From: Candidatus Aminicenantota bacterium
GTDB lineage: Bacteria > Acidobacteriota > Aminicenantia > Aminicenantales > Aminicenantaceae
Direction: 5' to 3'
Assembly (NCBI GenBank): GCA_011049545.1
Contig: DRHQ01000017.1
Coordinates: forward strand, 1 to 64,000
Length of the DNA stretch: 64,000 nucleotides
Position 1 is the first letter of the stretch. Every line of letters begins with the position of its first letter. Below, in pieces: positions 17,868 through 26,845 of the stretch. A model generated the notes under the pieces. That model did no database searches. It was given only the letters and a program-made list of their open reading frames with translations, and was not told the origin of the DNA. A program made the position numbers and the translations under genes.

Positions 17868-18620
17868 ATGCCTGCAATTTTTTGGATTTTAGCCCCTATA
17901 CTCTTTTTTGTAGCCCTCGCTTATACTTCTGTAGGCTTGGGTGGAGGAAGCTCGTATTGGGCTTCTCTCTATCTTTTTGGGATTCCTTCAACCACGATTC
18001 CTCCTGTTGTTCTTTTCTTTAACATCATTGCTGCATCAGTAGCACTTTATAAATTCGGTAAAAAAGGATATTTTGTCCCAAAACTTGTTTCCCCTTTTCT
18101 GTTTGCCTCTATTCCTGCAACTTTTTTCGGTGCTCGGTGGCACCCTGACGAGAAAGTGTTATCTATCATTTTTGCAGTAATCCTCTTTTTTATAGCTTTG
18201 ATACTTATTTTTAAAAAGAAAGAAGCTAAAGTTAGATTTTCCCTCGATAAGAAAACGACCTGGGTTTTATCTTTTTTTCTCGGAGCTCTTCTCGGCTTTT
18301 TAGCAGGAATTATGGGCATTGGAGGAGGCGTATTTTTAGGGCCAGTATTGCTTTTGATCGGATTTGCTTCCCCGAAGTACGTTGCAGGCACCTGCAGCGC
18401 TTTTGTTTTAGTAAATTCAGTTGTGGGTTTGGGTTCCCATTATTTACAGGGAACGGTTGATTTTTCAGTTTTGCTTTTTTTAGGGCTTGCGGTCTTTGCA
18501 GGAGCTCAAGTGGGATCTTTTCTCGGTGCAAGAAAATTTTCGCCTCTTCTTTTACAAAGGATTTTCGCTTTTATTCTATTAGCTGTTTCTCTTAAGTTAG
18601 GTGTAGGAATTTCAGGATGA
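17868..18620 (+). CDS. TauE/SafE (TSUP) family anion transporter
   Basis: 250 residues with about eight membrane segments. Two related halves each carry a glycine-rich motif, VGLGGGSSYWASL near the start and GIMGIGGGVFLGPVLLL in the middle, the inverted repeat typical of sulfite exporter TauE/SafE proteins. Members move sulfite, sulfoacetate or other small sulfur or organic anions; some are found with molybdenum cofactor genes. Its place between moaCB (1-bp gap) and moeA (4-bp overlap) suggests a role tied to cofactor supply or to the oxidoreductase's sulfur-containing substrate or product. Neither is proved by sequence. Confidence 0.8.
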   Translation: MPAIFWILAPILFFVALAYTSVGLGGGSSYWASLYLFGIPSTTIPPVVLFFNIIAASVALYKFGKKGYFVPKLVSPFLFASIPATFFGARWHPDEKVLSIIFAVILFFIALILIFKKKEAKVRFSLDKKTTWVLSFFLGALLGFLAGIMGIGGGVFLGPVLLLIGFASPKYVAGTCSAFVLVNSVVGLGSHYLQGTVDFSVLLFLGLAVFAGAQVGSFLGARKFSPLLLQRIFAFILLAVSLKLGVGISG

Positions 18621-19819
18621 TACATTTTGAAGAAACCTTGCGTTTAGTTTTGTCTAACGCTCCCATTCTTCCAATCACTGAGAAAAACAATTATGAAATA
18701 AATTCTGATATTCTGGCTCAGGATATAAGGGCCAGAGAAGATTTGCCCCTTTTTTCTAACTCGGCCATGGATGGTTTTGCTCTTCGCTCTGAAGATACTC
18801 ATTCTGTCCCAGTTGATTTAAAGATAAAAGGATGCATTAAAGCCGGCGATTCTCCAGGGATAAAGGTAGGAGAAGGAGAAGCTGTGAAAATCATGACAGG
18901 AGCTCCTATGCCAGCAGGTGCAGATGCGGTTGTTATGGTGGAGGATACAGAAGAGAAGGAGAGAAATGTTCAGATAAAGAAATCGATTAAGAAAGGAGAA
19001 AACGTTCGGATCAAAGGAGAAGAAATAAAAAAAGGTCAAATTGGCCTAAAAAAAGGAATAAGGTTAAACCCGGCATCCTTAGGTTTCTTGGCTTCCATGG
19101 GTTATGAAAAGGTGAAGGTTTTTGGCAAACCCAAGGTTTCTGTCCTTATTACTGGCAGTGAATTGGTTAAGCCTGGTCTAAAGCTAATGCCAGGAAAAAA
19201 ATGGGAATCAAATTCAGTTGTCCTCAGTTCTGTCCTAGCTGAAGTAAATATTAAGCCGATTCTTTTAGGGATAACGAGAGATAACCTTCTGGATTTGGAG
19301 AGACAGATACAAGAGGGATTGAAAAACTCTGATATCCTCTTGATTAGTGGCGGAATTTCAGTTGGGGATTACGATTTTGTCCAGGAGATTCTTCTGAGGC
19401 TTGGAGTAGATAAAGTTTTCTGGCGTGTGGCTATAAAACCTGGGAAACCAACTTTTTTTGGGAAAAAAGGAGATAAATTAGTATTTGGACTTCCAGGAAA
19501 TCCTGTTTCGGTTTTAGTGACATTCTTGGAGTTTGTCCGCCCGGCCATCCTTAAAATGATGGGAAAAAGAGATGTCCTTCTTCAAGAAAGAGAAGCAATA
19601 CTTGAAGAAAAGCTCCAGAAAAAAACGGATCGAGCTTATTTTTTTAAAGGCATGTTTCAGGAAAAAAATGGAGTGGCTTATGTGAAATCAGCCGGACGGC
19701 AGCATTCCCACATTTTAGAATCTTTTACAGGAGCCAATTGTTTGATTTTTCTGGAAAAGGAAAAAAATATTTATGAAAAGGGAGAAAGAATTAAAATTCA
19801 AATTCTCCCCTGGAAATGA
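18617..19819 (+). CDS. moeA: Molybdopterin molybdenumtransferase MoeA
   Basis: 400 residues, a full-length MoeA. LPLFSNSAMDGFALRSED is the conserved substrate-binding region; KIMTGAPMPAGADAVVMVEDT, VLITGSELVKPG, LLISGGISVGDYDFV and VFGLPGNPVSVLVTF follow in the correct order, and a C-terminal domain IV is present. The enzyme inserts molybdate into adenylated molybdopterin made by the MoaB domain upstream. Overlaps the transporter before it by 4 bp and the MOSC gene after it by 4 bp, so it is within a tightly coupled operon. Confidence 0.94.
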   Translation: MIHFEETLRLVLSNAPILPITEKNNYEINSDILAQDIRAREDLPLFSNSAMDGFALRSEDTHSVPVDLKIKGCIKAGDSPGIKVGEGEAVKIMTGAPMPAGADAVVMVEDTEEKERNVQIKKSIKKGENVRIKGEEIKKGQIGLKKGIRLNPASLGFLASMGYEKVKVFGKPKVSVLITGSELVKPGLKLMPGKKWESNSVVLSSVLAEVNIKPILLGITRDNLLDLERQIQEGLKNSDILLISGGISVGDYDFVQEILLRLGVDKVFWRVAIKPGKPTFFGKKGDKLVFGLPGNPVSVLVTFLEFVRPAILKMMGKRDVLLQEREAILEEKLQKKTDRAYFFKGMFQEKNGVAYVKSAGRQHSHILESFTGANCLIFLEKEKNIYEKGERIKIQILPWK

Positions 19820-20286
19820 TTAATATGGAAGGAAAAGTTCTCTCTGTTTGCATAAGCTCTGAAAAAGGAACGAAGAAGAGAGAGGTCGATTCAGCCCGCC
19901 TTATCCCTAATTGCGGAATTGAGGGAGATGCCCATGCTGACAGTGGGCCTCGCCAGGTAAGTTTCCTTTCTATTGAAGAAATAAATAAAATGAAGAGGCT
20001 AATTCCGGATTTAAAGCCAGGAGATTTTGCCGAAAATATCGACACCCAGGGAATAGATATAGATCAAATTAAAATTGGAGACAGGATAATAATCGGAGAC
20101 AACATTATTTTAGAAACCAGCCAGATAGGTAAAGAATGTCACTCAGGCTGCGAGATTCAAAAGATCACCGGGGATTGCATTATGCCCAAAAAAGGAGTTT
20201 TTGCAAAAGTACTAAAAGGCGGGATTGTAAAAAGGAATGATAATCTTAGAGTAGAAATGCTAGGCCCTCAGAAATTTATTAAATAA
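19816..20286 (+). CDS. MOSC domain protein
   Basis: 156 residues making one MOSC domain: GIEGDAHADSGPRQVSFLSIEEI, GDFAENIDTQGIDID, GDRIIIGDNIILETSQIGKECHSGCEIQ. The MOSC cysteine is present (KECHSGC). MOSC domains bind molybdenum cofactor or persulfide sulfur and are often found at the end of cofactor operons, sometimes fused to MoaB or MogA. ATGA overlap with moeA shows coupling. The exact reaction of stand-alone small MOSC proteins is unknown. MoaD and MoaE were not found in this window. Confidence 0.85.
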   Translation: MINMEGKVLSVCISSEKGTKKREVDSARLIPNCGIEGDAHADSGPRQVSFLSIEEINKMKRLIPDLKPGDFAENIDTQGIDIDQIKIGDRIIIGDNIILETSQIGKECHSGCEIQKITGDCIMPKKGVFAKVLKGGIVKRNDNLRVEMLGPQKFIK

Positions 20287-20290
20287 ATAA

Positions 20291-20809
20291 ATGGTAAAAA
20301 TAAAAATTTCTCGAAATCAATTTTTAGTCCTTTTGGGATGCACTCTTGTATTTGTTATTGTATTGATAGTCGTCCTCCGGATTGTCTGGGGTGGAGTAAG
20401 ACAGCCTATCGCTTTTAATCACCAAATCCACGCAGCCAATGATCTCGAATGCCTGGACTGCCATCCGTATTATGAAGAACAAGCTTCTTCGGGAAGACCA
20501 ACTTTGGAGACTTGCATAACCTGCCATGAAGAACCTCTTGGAGAGAGCAATGCCGAAAGAAAGTTAATCGAATACATTAATTCTAAAGAAGAAATAAAAT
20601 GGGAAAGGCTTTACGATGTACCCGAAGATGTTTATTTTTCTCACAGGAGGCACGTGGTTCTGGGGAATATTGAATGTAGCACCTGCCATGGCGATATTGG
20701 CGAAAGTCCTCGGCCTCCTTCAAAGCCCATTAAAATAAAGATGAAGAAATGTATGAAATGTCACGAAGAAAAAGAGGTTGATAACGATTGTATAGCCTGC
20801 CATATATAG
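20291..20809 (+). CDS. Membrane-anchored pentaheme cytochrome c (QrcA/ActA-like)
   Basis: 172 residues: one N-terminal helix (about 10-33) that anchors the protein, then a periplasmic domain with five CXXCH motifs at 54-58 (CLDCH), 75-79 (CITCH), 129-133 (CSTCH), 154-158 (CMKCH) and 167-171 (CIACH). FNHQIH and FSHRRH supply distal histidines as in cytochrome c3/c7-like proteins. It opens a five-gene set with a Mo-oxidoreductase-like subunit, a FeS subunit, an NrfD protein and a tetraheme protein, the composition of Qrc or alternative complex III. It would carry electrons out of the complex. The start follows the MOSC gene by 4 bp. Confidence 0.82.
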   Translation: MVKIKISRNQFLVLLGCTLVFVIVLIVVLRIVWGGVRQPIAFNHQIHAANDLECLDCHPYYEEQASSGRPTLETCITCHEEPLGESNAERKLIEYINSKEEIKWERLYDVPEDVYFSHRRHVVLGNIECSTCHGDIGESPRPPSKPIKIKMKKCMKCHEEKEVDNDCIACHI

Positions 20810-20857
20810 GCGAAAAGTGAATATGTTATTGCTAAAAGTTTACGAAAGCGTGAATAA

Positions 20858-23317
20858 ATGAGTTTAAAAAGAAGAGATTTTCTAAAAATTATCGGAGGAT
20901 CAGCCCTGAGTTTTTCTCTCCTCGACTGTTCACCAAGCCCTTATCATTCATCAATAAGAAAAGGTCAATGGTCTCCTGGAGTTGAAAAATGGGTCCAAAC
21001 TGTTTGTCAGGCCTGCCCTGGAGGTTGTGGTATTTTAGTTAGGGTTGTTGATGGAAAGGCGGTAAAAATTGAAGGGAATCCTGCTCATCCTGTTAATCGG
21101 GGAAGACTTTGCCCAGTTGGCCAGGCTGGGCTTCAGGTGCTTTACAATCCTGATAGAATCAAAGGTCCTATGAAAAAAATAGGGGGGAGGAGTTCACGCG
21201 AATGGCGGAGCATAAGCTGGGAAGAAGCTATGGAGACATTGGTTTCAAAATTGAAGGAATTAAAGAACTCTGGTGACACCCATAAGTTGGTTTTGTTGAA
21301 TGGAGAAAAAAGAGGAATGATGGATGAGATTTTTAGCAGGTTCATGAATGTTTTCGGCTCTCCTAATTATTTTGGTGATGATTCCAATATGAGTCTTATC
21401 CGGGCTTTTTATCTTACCCAGGGGATCGATAGTTTATTAGCCTATGATTTTGAAAACAGCAATTATATTCTTTCCTTTGGCAGTAGTTTTCTATCCTCCT
21501 GGCCTTCGCCTGTTCAATCCATGAGAGCTTATGCTTTTTTAAGGCAGGGAAGATCCGGGAAAAAGGCGAAAATAGTTCAGGTCGAACCTCGATTTTCTAT
21601 AACTGCTTCTCGTGCAGATCGATGGATTCCCGTTGAACCTGGCACAGAAGGGATGCTTGCCTTGGGAATTGCCTATGTCATAGTAAAAGAAAGGCTTTAT
21701 GATAGAAGTTTTGTCGAGAAGTTTACCTTTGGTTTTGAGGATTGGAAAGATAAAGAGGGGAATACTCATTCTGGATTTGAGAGCTTGATTTCAAATAGAT
21801 ATCGATTAGATCTTGTCTCAGAAACTACTGGAGTTTCGGTTAGTACAATTGTCTCTCTTGCCAAAGAATTTGCCACCAATAAACCTGCAGTAGCCATCTT
21901 TGATAATAATGCCACCAATTATTCTAATGGTTTGTATAATGCTTTAGCTATTCATTCTTTAAACGCTTTGGTAGGAAGTATTGATGTACCTGGGGGCGTT
22001 TTAGTCCAGAGAAAAGTTCCTCTTCAAGATTTGCCTCCTGTGGCAGTTGATGAAGTAACAAGAAAGGGCCTTTTGCAGCCTGGAATAGATAGCTCAGCCA
22101 ATGGACGATTCCCTGTAGCGTCTTCAACGCCATCATTAATACCAGATAATATTCTTGAGGGAAGGCCATATCCTGCAAATCTGCTTCTTATGTATAAATC
22201 TAATCCTATATTCTCTTCGCCAAATTCAGAAAGATATCGAAAGGCCTTTGAAAAAATTCCCTTTATCGTCAGCTTTTCTTCTTTTATGAATGAGAGCACA
22301 CAATATGCCGACCTTATTCTTCCGGATAAAACTTATCTTGAAAAATGGCAGTATGCAGAGAGCTCTCCTGTTTCTAAAATTCCAGTGTTGGGAATAGGAA
22401 AGCCAGCGATAGAAAACCTATTCAATGCTAAGCCTACCGAAGATGTCATTTTGGACCTAGCTCAAAGGATGGGCTCATATTTTGCAGGTCATTTTCCCTG
22501 GGAAAATTCAAAAGATTTTCTCCTGTACAAAATTGATAATCTTTTCAAGGCGCGGAAAGGAATTGTTTTCGCTGATTATTTTGAAGAAAGCCAATTAAGA
22601 CTCCTTGAAGAGCGCGGCTGGTGGGTTCCTCAATTCACATCAGCTCGCGAATTTAAGGATGAATTAATGAGAAAAGGAGGCTGGTGGGATCCAGCCTATG
22701 ATTATGGAGTAAGGAGTTTTGTGTTTAGGTCTCCATCCAGAAGATTTGAGTTTTATTCTCAATTGTTTAAAGAAAGAATTGAAAAAATTGCCGAGCATGA
22801 AGGGGAAAGCAGTGAGGACAGAAAAGAAGCTATATTGCAAAATCTAAAAATAGAGGCGAAGGGAGATGATGTTTTTATGCCTCATTATGAAGAGCCGCGA
22901 TTTAAAGGGGATGCGAAGAAATACCCCCTTTATTTGTACATATATCAGCCGCTTAGTTTAGCTGAAGACCATGGTTCTAACCAGCCCTGGTTTCAAGAAA
23001 TTATGGGTTTTCACCTTAATATGACCTGGGATTCTTGGGCTGAAATTAATCCCGACACTGCCGCTGAATTGGGAATTTCAGATAATGACTTGATTTGGAT
23101 TGAGTCTGATTATGGAAGACTTCACGTTAGAGCAAAGATTTATCATGGAGCTATGCCTGATGTGGTTAGTGTTCCTTATGGATTGGGACATACAGCTCTT
23201 GGTCGATGGGCAAAAAATAGAGGGATTAATCCCATTGAATTGATACCGATAGATTTTGATGAGCTGACAGGCTTAGCTCTGAAATTTTCAGTGCGAGTAA
23301 AGATTTATAAAGCATAA
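20858..23317 (+). CDS. Molybdopterin-oxidoreductase-like subunit (QrcB/ActB-like), no Mo-ligand Cys
   Basis: 819 residues with a Tat signal (KRRDFLKIIGG) followed by SLLDC, a possible lipobox. The FeS motif is canonical: C50-x2-C53-x3-C57-x27-C85. Where catalytic enzymes of the family carry a Cys or Ser after SPNY, this protein reads SPNYFGDDSNMSLIRAF, with Met178 in the expected ligand position; no cysteine is near. This is what is seen in subunits that keep the fold but have lost the metal, as in Qrc and ActB. The C-terminal domain still has PDTAAELGISDNDLIWIES. The neighbours on both sides complete a quinol-oxidoreductase complex. Whether a pterin is bound cannot be told from sequence. Confidence 0.78.
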   Translation: MSLKRRDFLKIIGGSALSFSLLDCSPSPYHSSIRKGQWSPGVEKWVQTVCQACPGGCGILVRVVDGKAVKIEGNPAHPVNRGRLCPVGQAGLQVLYNPDRIKGPMKKIGGRSSREWRSISWEEAMETLVSKLKELKNSGDTHKLVLLNGEKRGMMDEIFSRFMNVFGSPNYFGDDSNMSLIRAFYLTQGIDSLLAYDFENSNYILSFGSSFLSSWPSPVQSMRAYAFLRQGRSGKKAKIVQVEPRFSITASRADRWIPVEPGTEGMLALGIAYVIVKERLYDRSFVEKFTFGFEDWKDKEGNTHSGFESLISNRYRLDLVSETTGVSVSTIVSLAKEFATNKPAVAIFDNNATNYSNGLYNALAIHSLNALVGSIDVPGGVLVQRKVPLQDLPPVAVDEVTRKGLLQPGIDSSANGRFPVASSTPSLIPDNILEGRPYPANLLLMYKSNPIFSSPNSERYRKAFEKIPFIVSFSSFMNESTQYADLILPDKTYLEKWQYAESSPVSKIPVLGIGKPAIENLFNAKPTEDVILDLAQRMGSYFAGHFPWENSKDFLLYKIDNLFKARKGIVFADYFEESQLRLLEERGWWVPQFTSAREFKDELMRKGGWWDPAYDYGVRSFVFRSPSRRFEFYSQLFKERIEKIAEHEGESSEDRKEAILQNLKIEAKGDDVFMPHYEEPRFKGDAKKYPLYLYIYQPLSLAEDHGSNQPWFQEIMGFHLNMTWDSWAEINPDTAAELGISDNDLIWIESDYGRLHVRAKIYHGAMPDVVSVPYGLGHTALGRWAKNRGINPIELIPIDFDELTGLALKFSVRVKIYKA

Positions 23318-23331
23318 TAAAGGAGAAAAGA

Positions 23332-24024
23332 ATGCCGCGTTGGGGAATGGTTATTGATCTTGATAAGTGTACTGGCTGTCAAGCATGTGTTATTGCCTGC
23401 AAGGCTGAGAACAATATTCCTTTTTCTTCACCCAAAGAAGCGAGGCTAAAAAGAATAATTTCCTGGATGTCTGTGTTGCCAGTAATGGAAGGAGAATACC
23501 CTGATCTGAGAGAAAGATTTATCCCCAGACCTTGTATGCATTGTGATAATCCTCCCTGTGTAAAAGTTTGTCCGGTAGGGGCTACATATAAAAATAGAGA
23601 AGGATTGGTTGCTCAGGTCTACACTCAGTGCATAGGCTGCCGTTATTGTACGAATAACTGTCCTTACACATTAAAATATTTCAATTGGTACACTCCTGAA
23701 TGGCCTAAGGAAATGGAAAATTATTTAAATCCTGACGTCCCCATTCGAAGCAAAGGAGTAGTTGAGAAATGTACTTTCTGCCATCATCGGCTCCAGAAAG
23801 CAAGAGAAAAGGCTCGTGCAGAAAATAGACGTCTTAAAGAAGGTGATTATGTTCCTGCTTGTGTTCAGACGTGTCCGACTGAAGCAATATACTTTGGAGA
23901 CCTGGATGATCCACATAGCCTTGTAGCTAAGCTTGCCAGAGGTCCTCGAGCCTTTCGTCTTTTAGAAGAACTGGGAACAGAACCTAAAGTGTATTATCTT
24001 ACTGAGGGAGAATGGCATGGATAA
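23332..24024 (+). CDS. FeS subunit of the Qrc/Act-like complex
   Basis: 230 residues with four cysteine groups: CTGCQACVIAC, CMHCDNPPCVKVC, CIGCRYCTNNC and CTFCHH...CVQTC. These should bind three or four clusters, as in PsrB, QrcC and the FeS domain of ActB. There is no signal peptide, so export would be by hitch-hiking with the Tat-carrying subunit encoded just upstream. AAAGGAGA precedes the ATG. The 3' end overlaps the NrfD gene by 8 bp. Confidence 0.85.
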   Translation: MPRWGMVIDLDKCTGCQACVIACKAENNIPFSSPKEARLKRIISWMSVLPVMEGEYPDLRERFIPRPCMHCDNPPCVKVCPVGATYKNREGLVAQVYTQCIGCRYCTNNCPYTLKYFNWYTPEWPKEMENYLNPDVPIRSKGVVEKCTFCHHRLQKAREKARAENRRLKEGDYVPACVQTCPTEAIYFGDLDDPHSLVAKLARGPRAFRLLEELGTEPKVYYLTEGEWHG

Positions 24025-25369
24025 GTTGGATGATCTTCTTGTCAGTGATGTAGCAAAAGAAGATGTGCCCATTCTTAAGCCTATTCTGCATACGGGCAAG
24101 AAATTTTATGCGGTGGTTTTTATACTCGTAGTTATTATTTTAATCGGCGTATATGCCTGGATTCTGCAGCTTAAAAAAGGATTGGGGATTACAGGATTAA
24201 ATCATCCAATATTCTGGGGAGTTTACATAACTAACTTTGTCTTTTTCATCGGTATTAGCCATGCAGGAACTCTAATTTCAGCTATCCTTCGTTTAGCCCA
24301 CGCGGAATGGAGAAGAGCCATAACGCGTTCGGCTGAAGTTATAACTGTTTTGGTCCTCTTTTTTGGCGTTTTTAACATAGTCACTGATTTGGGCCGGCCA
24401 GGTCGGATGTTTAAAGTTTTTACTGATGGCAAATTGGGTTCTCCTTTGCTCTGGGATGTTGTGAGCATTTCAATATATTTAGCAGCGAGCGCCATTTATC
24501 TTTATTTGCCTCTTATTCCAGACATAGCCTTGATGAGAGATAAATTAAGAAGTAAAACAAAGAGATTTTTCTATGGAATATTTGCGCTAAATTGGAAAGG
24601 GACAGAAAAACAATGGACCATTCTTGAAAAAGCCATATCTGTGATGGCTGTTATCGTTATCCCTGTAGCTATCTCTGTTCATACTGTTGTTTCCTATGTT
24701 TTTGCTATGACCATTCAGCCCATGTGGCACAGCACAATATTTGGCCCTTATTTCGTCACCGGAGCAATTTTTTCTGGCATTGCTGCCTTGATCCTTGCTA
24801 TGTATTTTATCCGGCGGAGCTATCATCTTGAGGATTATTTAAAGCCGGTTCATTTTAACAATTTGGGTTTATTGATGTTAGTCATGAGTCTCTTATGGTT
24901 TTATTTCACTTTTACTGAAAACCTGACCGCCTTTTATGGAGCTGAACCTGCCCATCTAGCAGTTTTCTGGAGTAAATTCACAGGAGCATATGCACCTTAT
25001 TTTTGGACGATGGTGGTGTGCTGTTTTGTAATTCCTCTCGTTATTTTATCCAATAGAAGAACGAGGACTGTTACTGGTACAATGGTAGTTTCAATATTCG
25101 TTATAATAGGGATGTGGCTGGAGAGATTTACAATAGTGCTCCCCACTTTAATAAATCCCAGACTCCCTTATGAAAGGGGCATATATCATCCTACTTGGAT
25201 CGAATTTGCTGTAACAGCAGGATGCTTTGCTGCTTTTATTTTGCTCTACATGTTATTTACTAAGTTTTTCCCCATAATTTCTATGTGGGAGGTGAAGCAA
25301 GGGAGAGAGAAAGGTATCAAAGAAACTGAGGAACGTATCAAGAGTTATCTTCCAGGAAAAGCACAATGA
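24017..25369 (+). CDS. NrfD/PsrC-family quinone-binding membrane subunit
   Basis: 450 residues with about ten membrane helices (first about 30-53, last about 402-425). GVYITNFVFFIGISHAGTLISAILRL, the RSAEVITVLVLFF helix and FVTGAIFSGIAALILAMYF match the PsrC/NrfD/ActC family that oxidises or reduces menaquinone at the membrane. The conserved His in GISHAG and charged residues inside helices are present. It completes the quinol-handling part of the complex. Overlapping start and stop codons on both sides show coupled expression. Confidence 0.9.
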   Translation: MDKLDDLLVSDVAKEDVPILKPILHTGKKFYAVVFILVVIILIGVYAWILQLKKGLGITGLNHPIFWGVYITNFVFFIGISHAGTLISAILRLAHAEWRRAITRSAEVITVLVLFFGVFNIVTDLGRPGRMFKVFTDGKLGSPLLWDVVSISIYLAASAIYLYLPLIPDIALMRDKLRSKTKRFFYGIFALNWKGTEKQWTILEKAISVMAVIVIPVAISVHTVVSYVFAMTIQPMWHSTIFGPYFVTGAIFSGIAALILAMYFIRRSYHLEDYLKPVHFNNLGLLMLVMSLLWFYFTFTENLTAFYGAEPAHLAVFWSKFTGAYAPYFWTMVVCCFVIPLVILSNRRTRTVTGTMVVSIFVIIGMWLERFTIVLPTLINPRLPYERGIYHPTWIEFAVTAGCFAAFILLYMLFTKFFPIISMWEVKQGREKGIKETEERIKSYLPGKAQ

Positions 25370-26586
25370 AAAAATCGAAAAATACTCCTTTTATTTTATT
25401 AGTTATCTTATTAGGAGTGATTTTCACCTATGGGATTTTGATTTCTTTAGGTGCCTCAGAAGAAAGCGAGACATATCCCTTTCCTGAGGATCCCTTAAAA
25501 GGACGTAAACTTTTCGTTAGTAAAGGCTGTATAAAGTGTCACTCAATCTGGGGAGTAGGAGATCCCCTTGGTCCTGATCTTGCCCAGATGAGTAAAAAAC
25601 AAAATCTTCTTCAGCTAGCGGGATTGCTTTGGAGCCACTCTCCAAAAATGATAGAAATTATGCAAGAGAGAGGAGTTACCCGCCCCACCTTCACTCCCCA
25701 GGAAATGGGAGATTTAATGGGCTATGTTTATTATTTCAATTATTTTGATCAACCAGGCAACTTTATTGAAGGAGAAAAATTATTTCTTGAAAAGGGTTGC
25801 GCCGAATGCCATTTCGTTGGTGAAAACGGAGGCAAAGATAAAATTTCATTGGATGATTATGGAAAGTACATCTCTCCTTCTTTTTTGGCAACCGGCCTCT
25901 GGAATCATAGCCCTGAGATACTTTCTGGAATGAATAGACAAGGTCTAAAACAGCCTGAATTCAAAGGCCAGGAATTGGCTCATTTACTGGCATATCTGCG
26001 GGGTGCGGCTATAAATCAAAACGGAGAAATCATATATGCGGAACCAGGAAGCCCCAAAAGAGGACAGGATATATTTAAGCAAAATAAATGTAACATGTGT
26101 CATGCTGTTTGGGACAAAGGGGGGAGAAAAGCTTCTGATTTGGGAAGAAGAGAATTGCGTCTGCCTCTGACTGAAATAGCTGGTAAATTATGGAGCCATT
26201 CAGGTCACATGTGGGAGGAGATGAAGAAAATCGGTCTTTCTTTTCCGGTCTTTTCGCCAAAAGAAATGGCTGATCTCATCTCTTTTCTTTACTTCATTCA
26301 GTTTTACGATGAAGAAGGAGATCCAAAAGAAGGGAAAAAGCTTTTTCGAGAAAAAACCTGTATTTTTTGTCATGCCTTAGAAGGTGAAGGAGAAAATGTT
26401 GGCCCTGATCTTGGGGAAAGTGAAGCTCATTTTTCGCCTATTTTTTTAGCCTCTGCCATGTGGAATCATGCCGTCGTGATGGAAGATATGTTGGAGGAGA
26501 AAGATCTGGCCTGGCCACGCTTTTCTGGAAATGAGATGCGGGATCTTGTTAGCTATATTAAGAAAGCTACCGAAATATCTAAATAA
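25366..26586 (+). CDS. Tetraheme cytochrome made of four repeated monoheme units
   Basis: 406 residues: N-terminal anchor helix (about 9-30), then four units of about 90 residues, each with a CXXCH (55-59 CIKCH, 145-149 CAECH, 242-246 CNMCH, 332-336 CIFCH). After each heme motif comes a shared block: LLWSHSPKMIEIM, LWNHSPEILSGM, LWSHSGHMWEEM, MWNHAVVMEDML, followed by PxF-(T/S/K)-x-x-EM-x-(D/H)-L. The Met in this block is a good axial ligand candidate. It is the last gene of the five and probably the soluble-side electron outlet. No named family is obvious beyond class I cytochrome c. Confidence 0.8.
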   Translation: MKKSKNTPFILLVILLGVIFTYGILISLGASEESETYPFPEDPLKGRKLFVSKGCIKCHSIWGVGDPLGPDLAQMSKKQNLLQLAGLLWSHSPKMIEIMQERGVTRPTFTPQEMGDLMGYVYYFNYFDQPGNFIEGEKLFLEKGCAECHFVGENGGKDKISLDDYGKYISPSFLATGLWNHSPEILSGMNRQGLKQPEFKGQELAHLLAYLRGAAINQNGEIIYAEPGSPKRGQDIFKQNKCNMCHAVWDKGGRKASDLGRRELRLPLTEIAGKLWSHSGHMWEEMKKIGLSFPVFSPKEMADLISFLYFIQFYDEEGDPKEGKKLFREKTCIFCHALEGEGENVGPDLGESEAHFSPIFLASAMWNHAVVMEDMLEEKDLAWPRFSGNEMRDLVSYIKKATEISK

Positions 26587-26594
26587 GAAAAGAG

Positions 26595-26635
26595 GAAAAA
26601 GGGAATTGTCTCTTTGAAAGCAAAGGTCCTTTTTC
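26595..26635 (+). terminator. Possible terminator after the long operon
   Basis: GAAAAAGG (26595-26602) pairs with CCTTTTTC (26628-26635), and an inner CTTTG-AAAG-CAAAG stem (26612-26625) sits in the loop; pyrimidine-rich TTTCT follows. It begins 8 bp after the stop of the last gene. Confidence 0.4.
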
Positions 26636-26773
26636 TTTCTGAGAATCGGTTAAACATAGAACCTGCATTGCAGGGGAGCGAAACCTTTCCTCGCTTGTCA
26701 ACGTAATTGCAAGGATGGTAAGGGCAGTCGAAGAAACCCTAAGATAAACTGAAAACAAATCCCTATAATTTTG

Positions 26774-26802
26774 TTGACAGAAAAATATTAATTATCTATT
26801 AT
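26774..26802 (+). promoter_or_regulatory. Sigma-70-type promoter for the cytochrome-porin gene
   Basis: TTGACA (26774-26779), 17 bp, TATTAT (26797-26802), 43 bp before the ATG at 26846. The strong match suggests that this gene is transcribed separately from the preceding operon. Confidence 0.6.
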
Positions 26803-26845
26803 ACTTTTCCGACTATATAAATAAAACATATAAAAGGAGTAAGGA

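Noticed and set aside
20858-23317. Catalytic reductase call for the second large Mo-type protein
   Set aside because: The residue that should bind molybdenum is not Cys, Ser or SeCys; context fits a structural subunit of a quinol complex.
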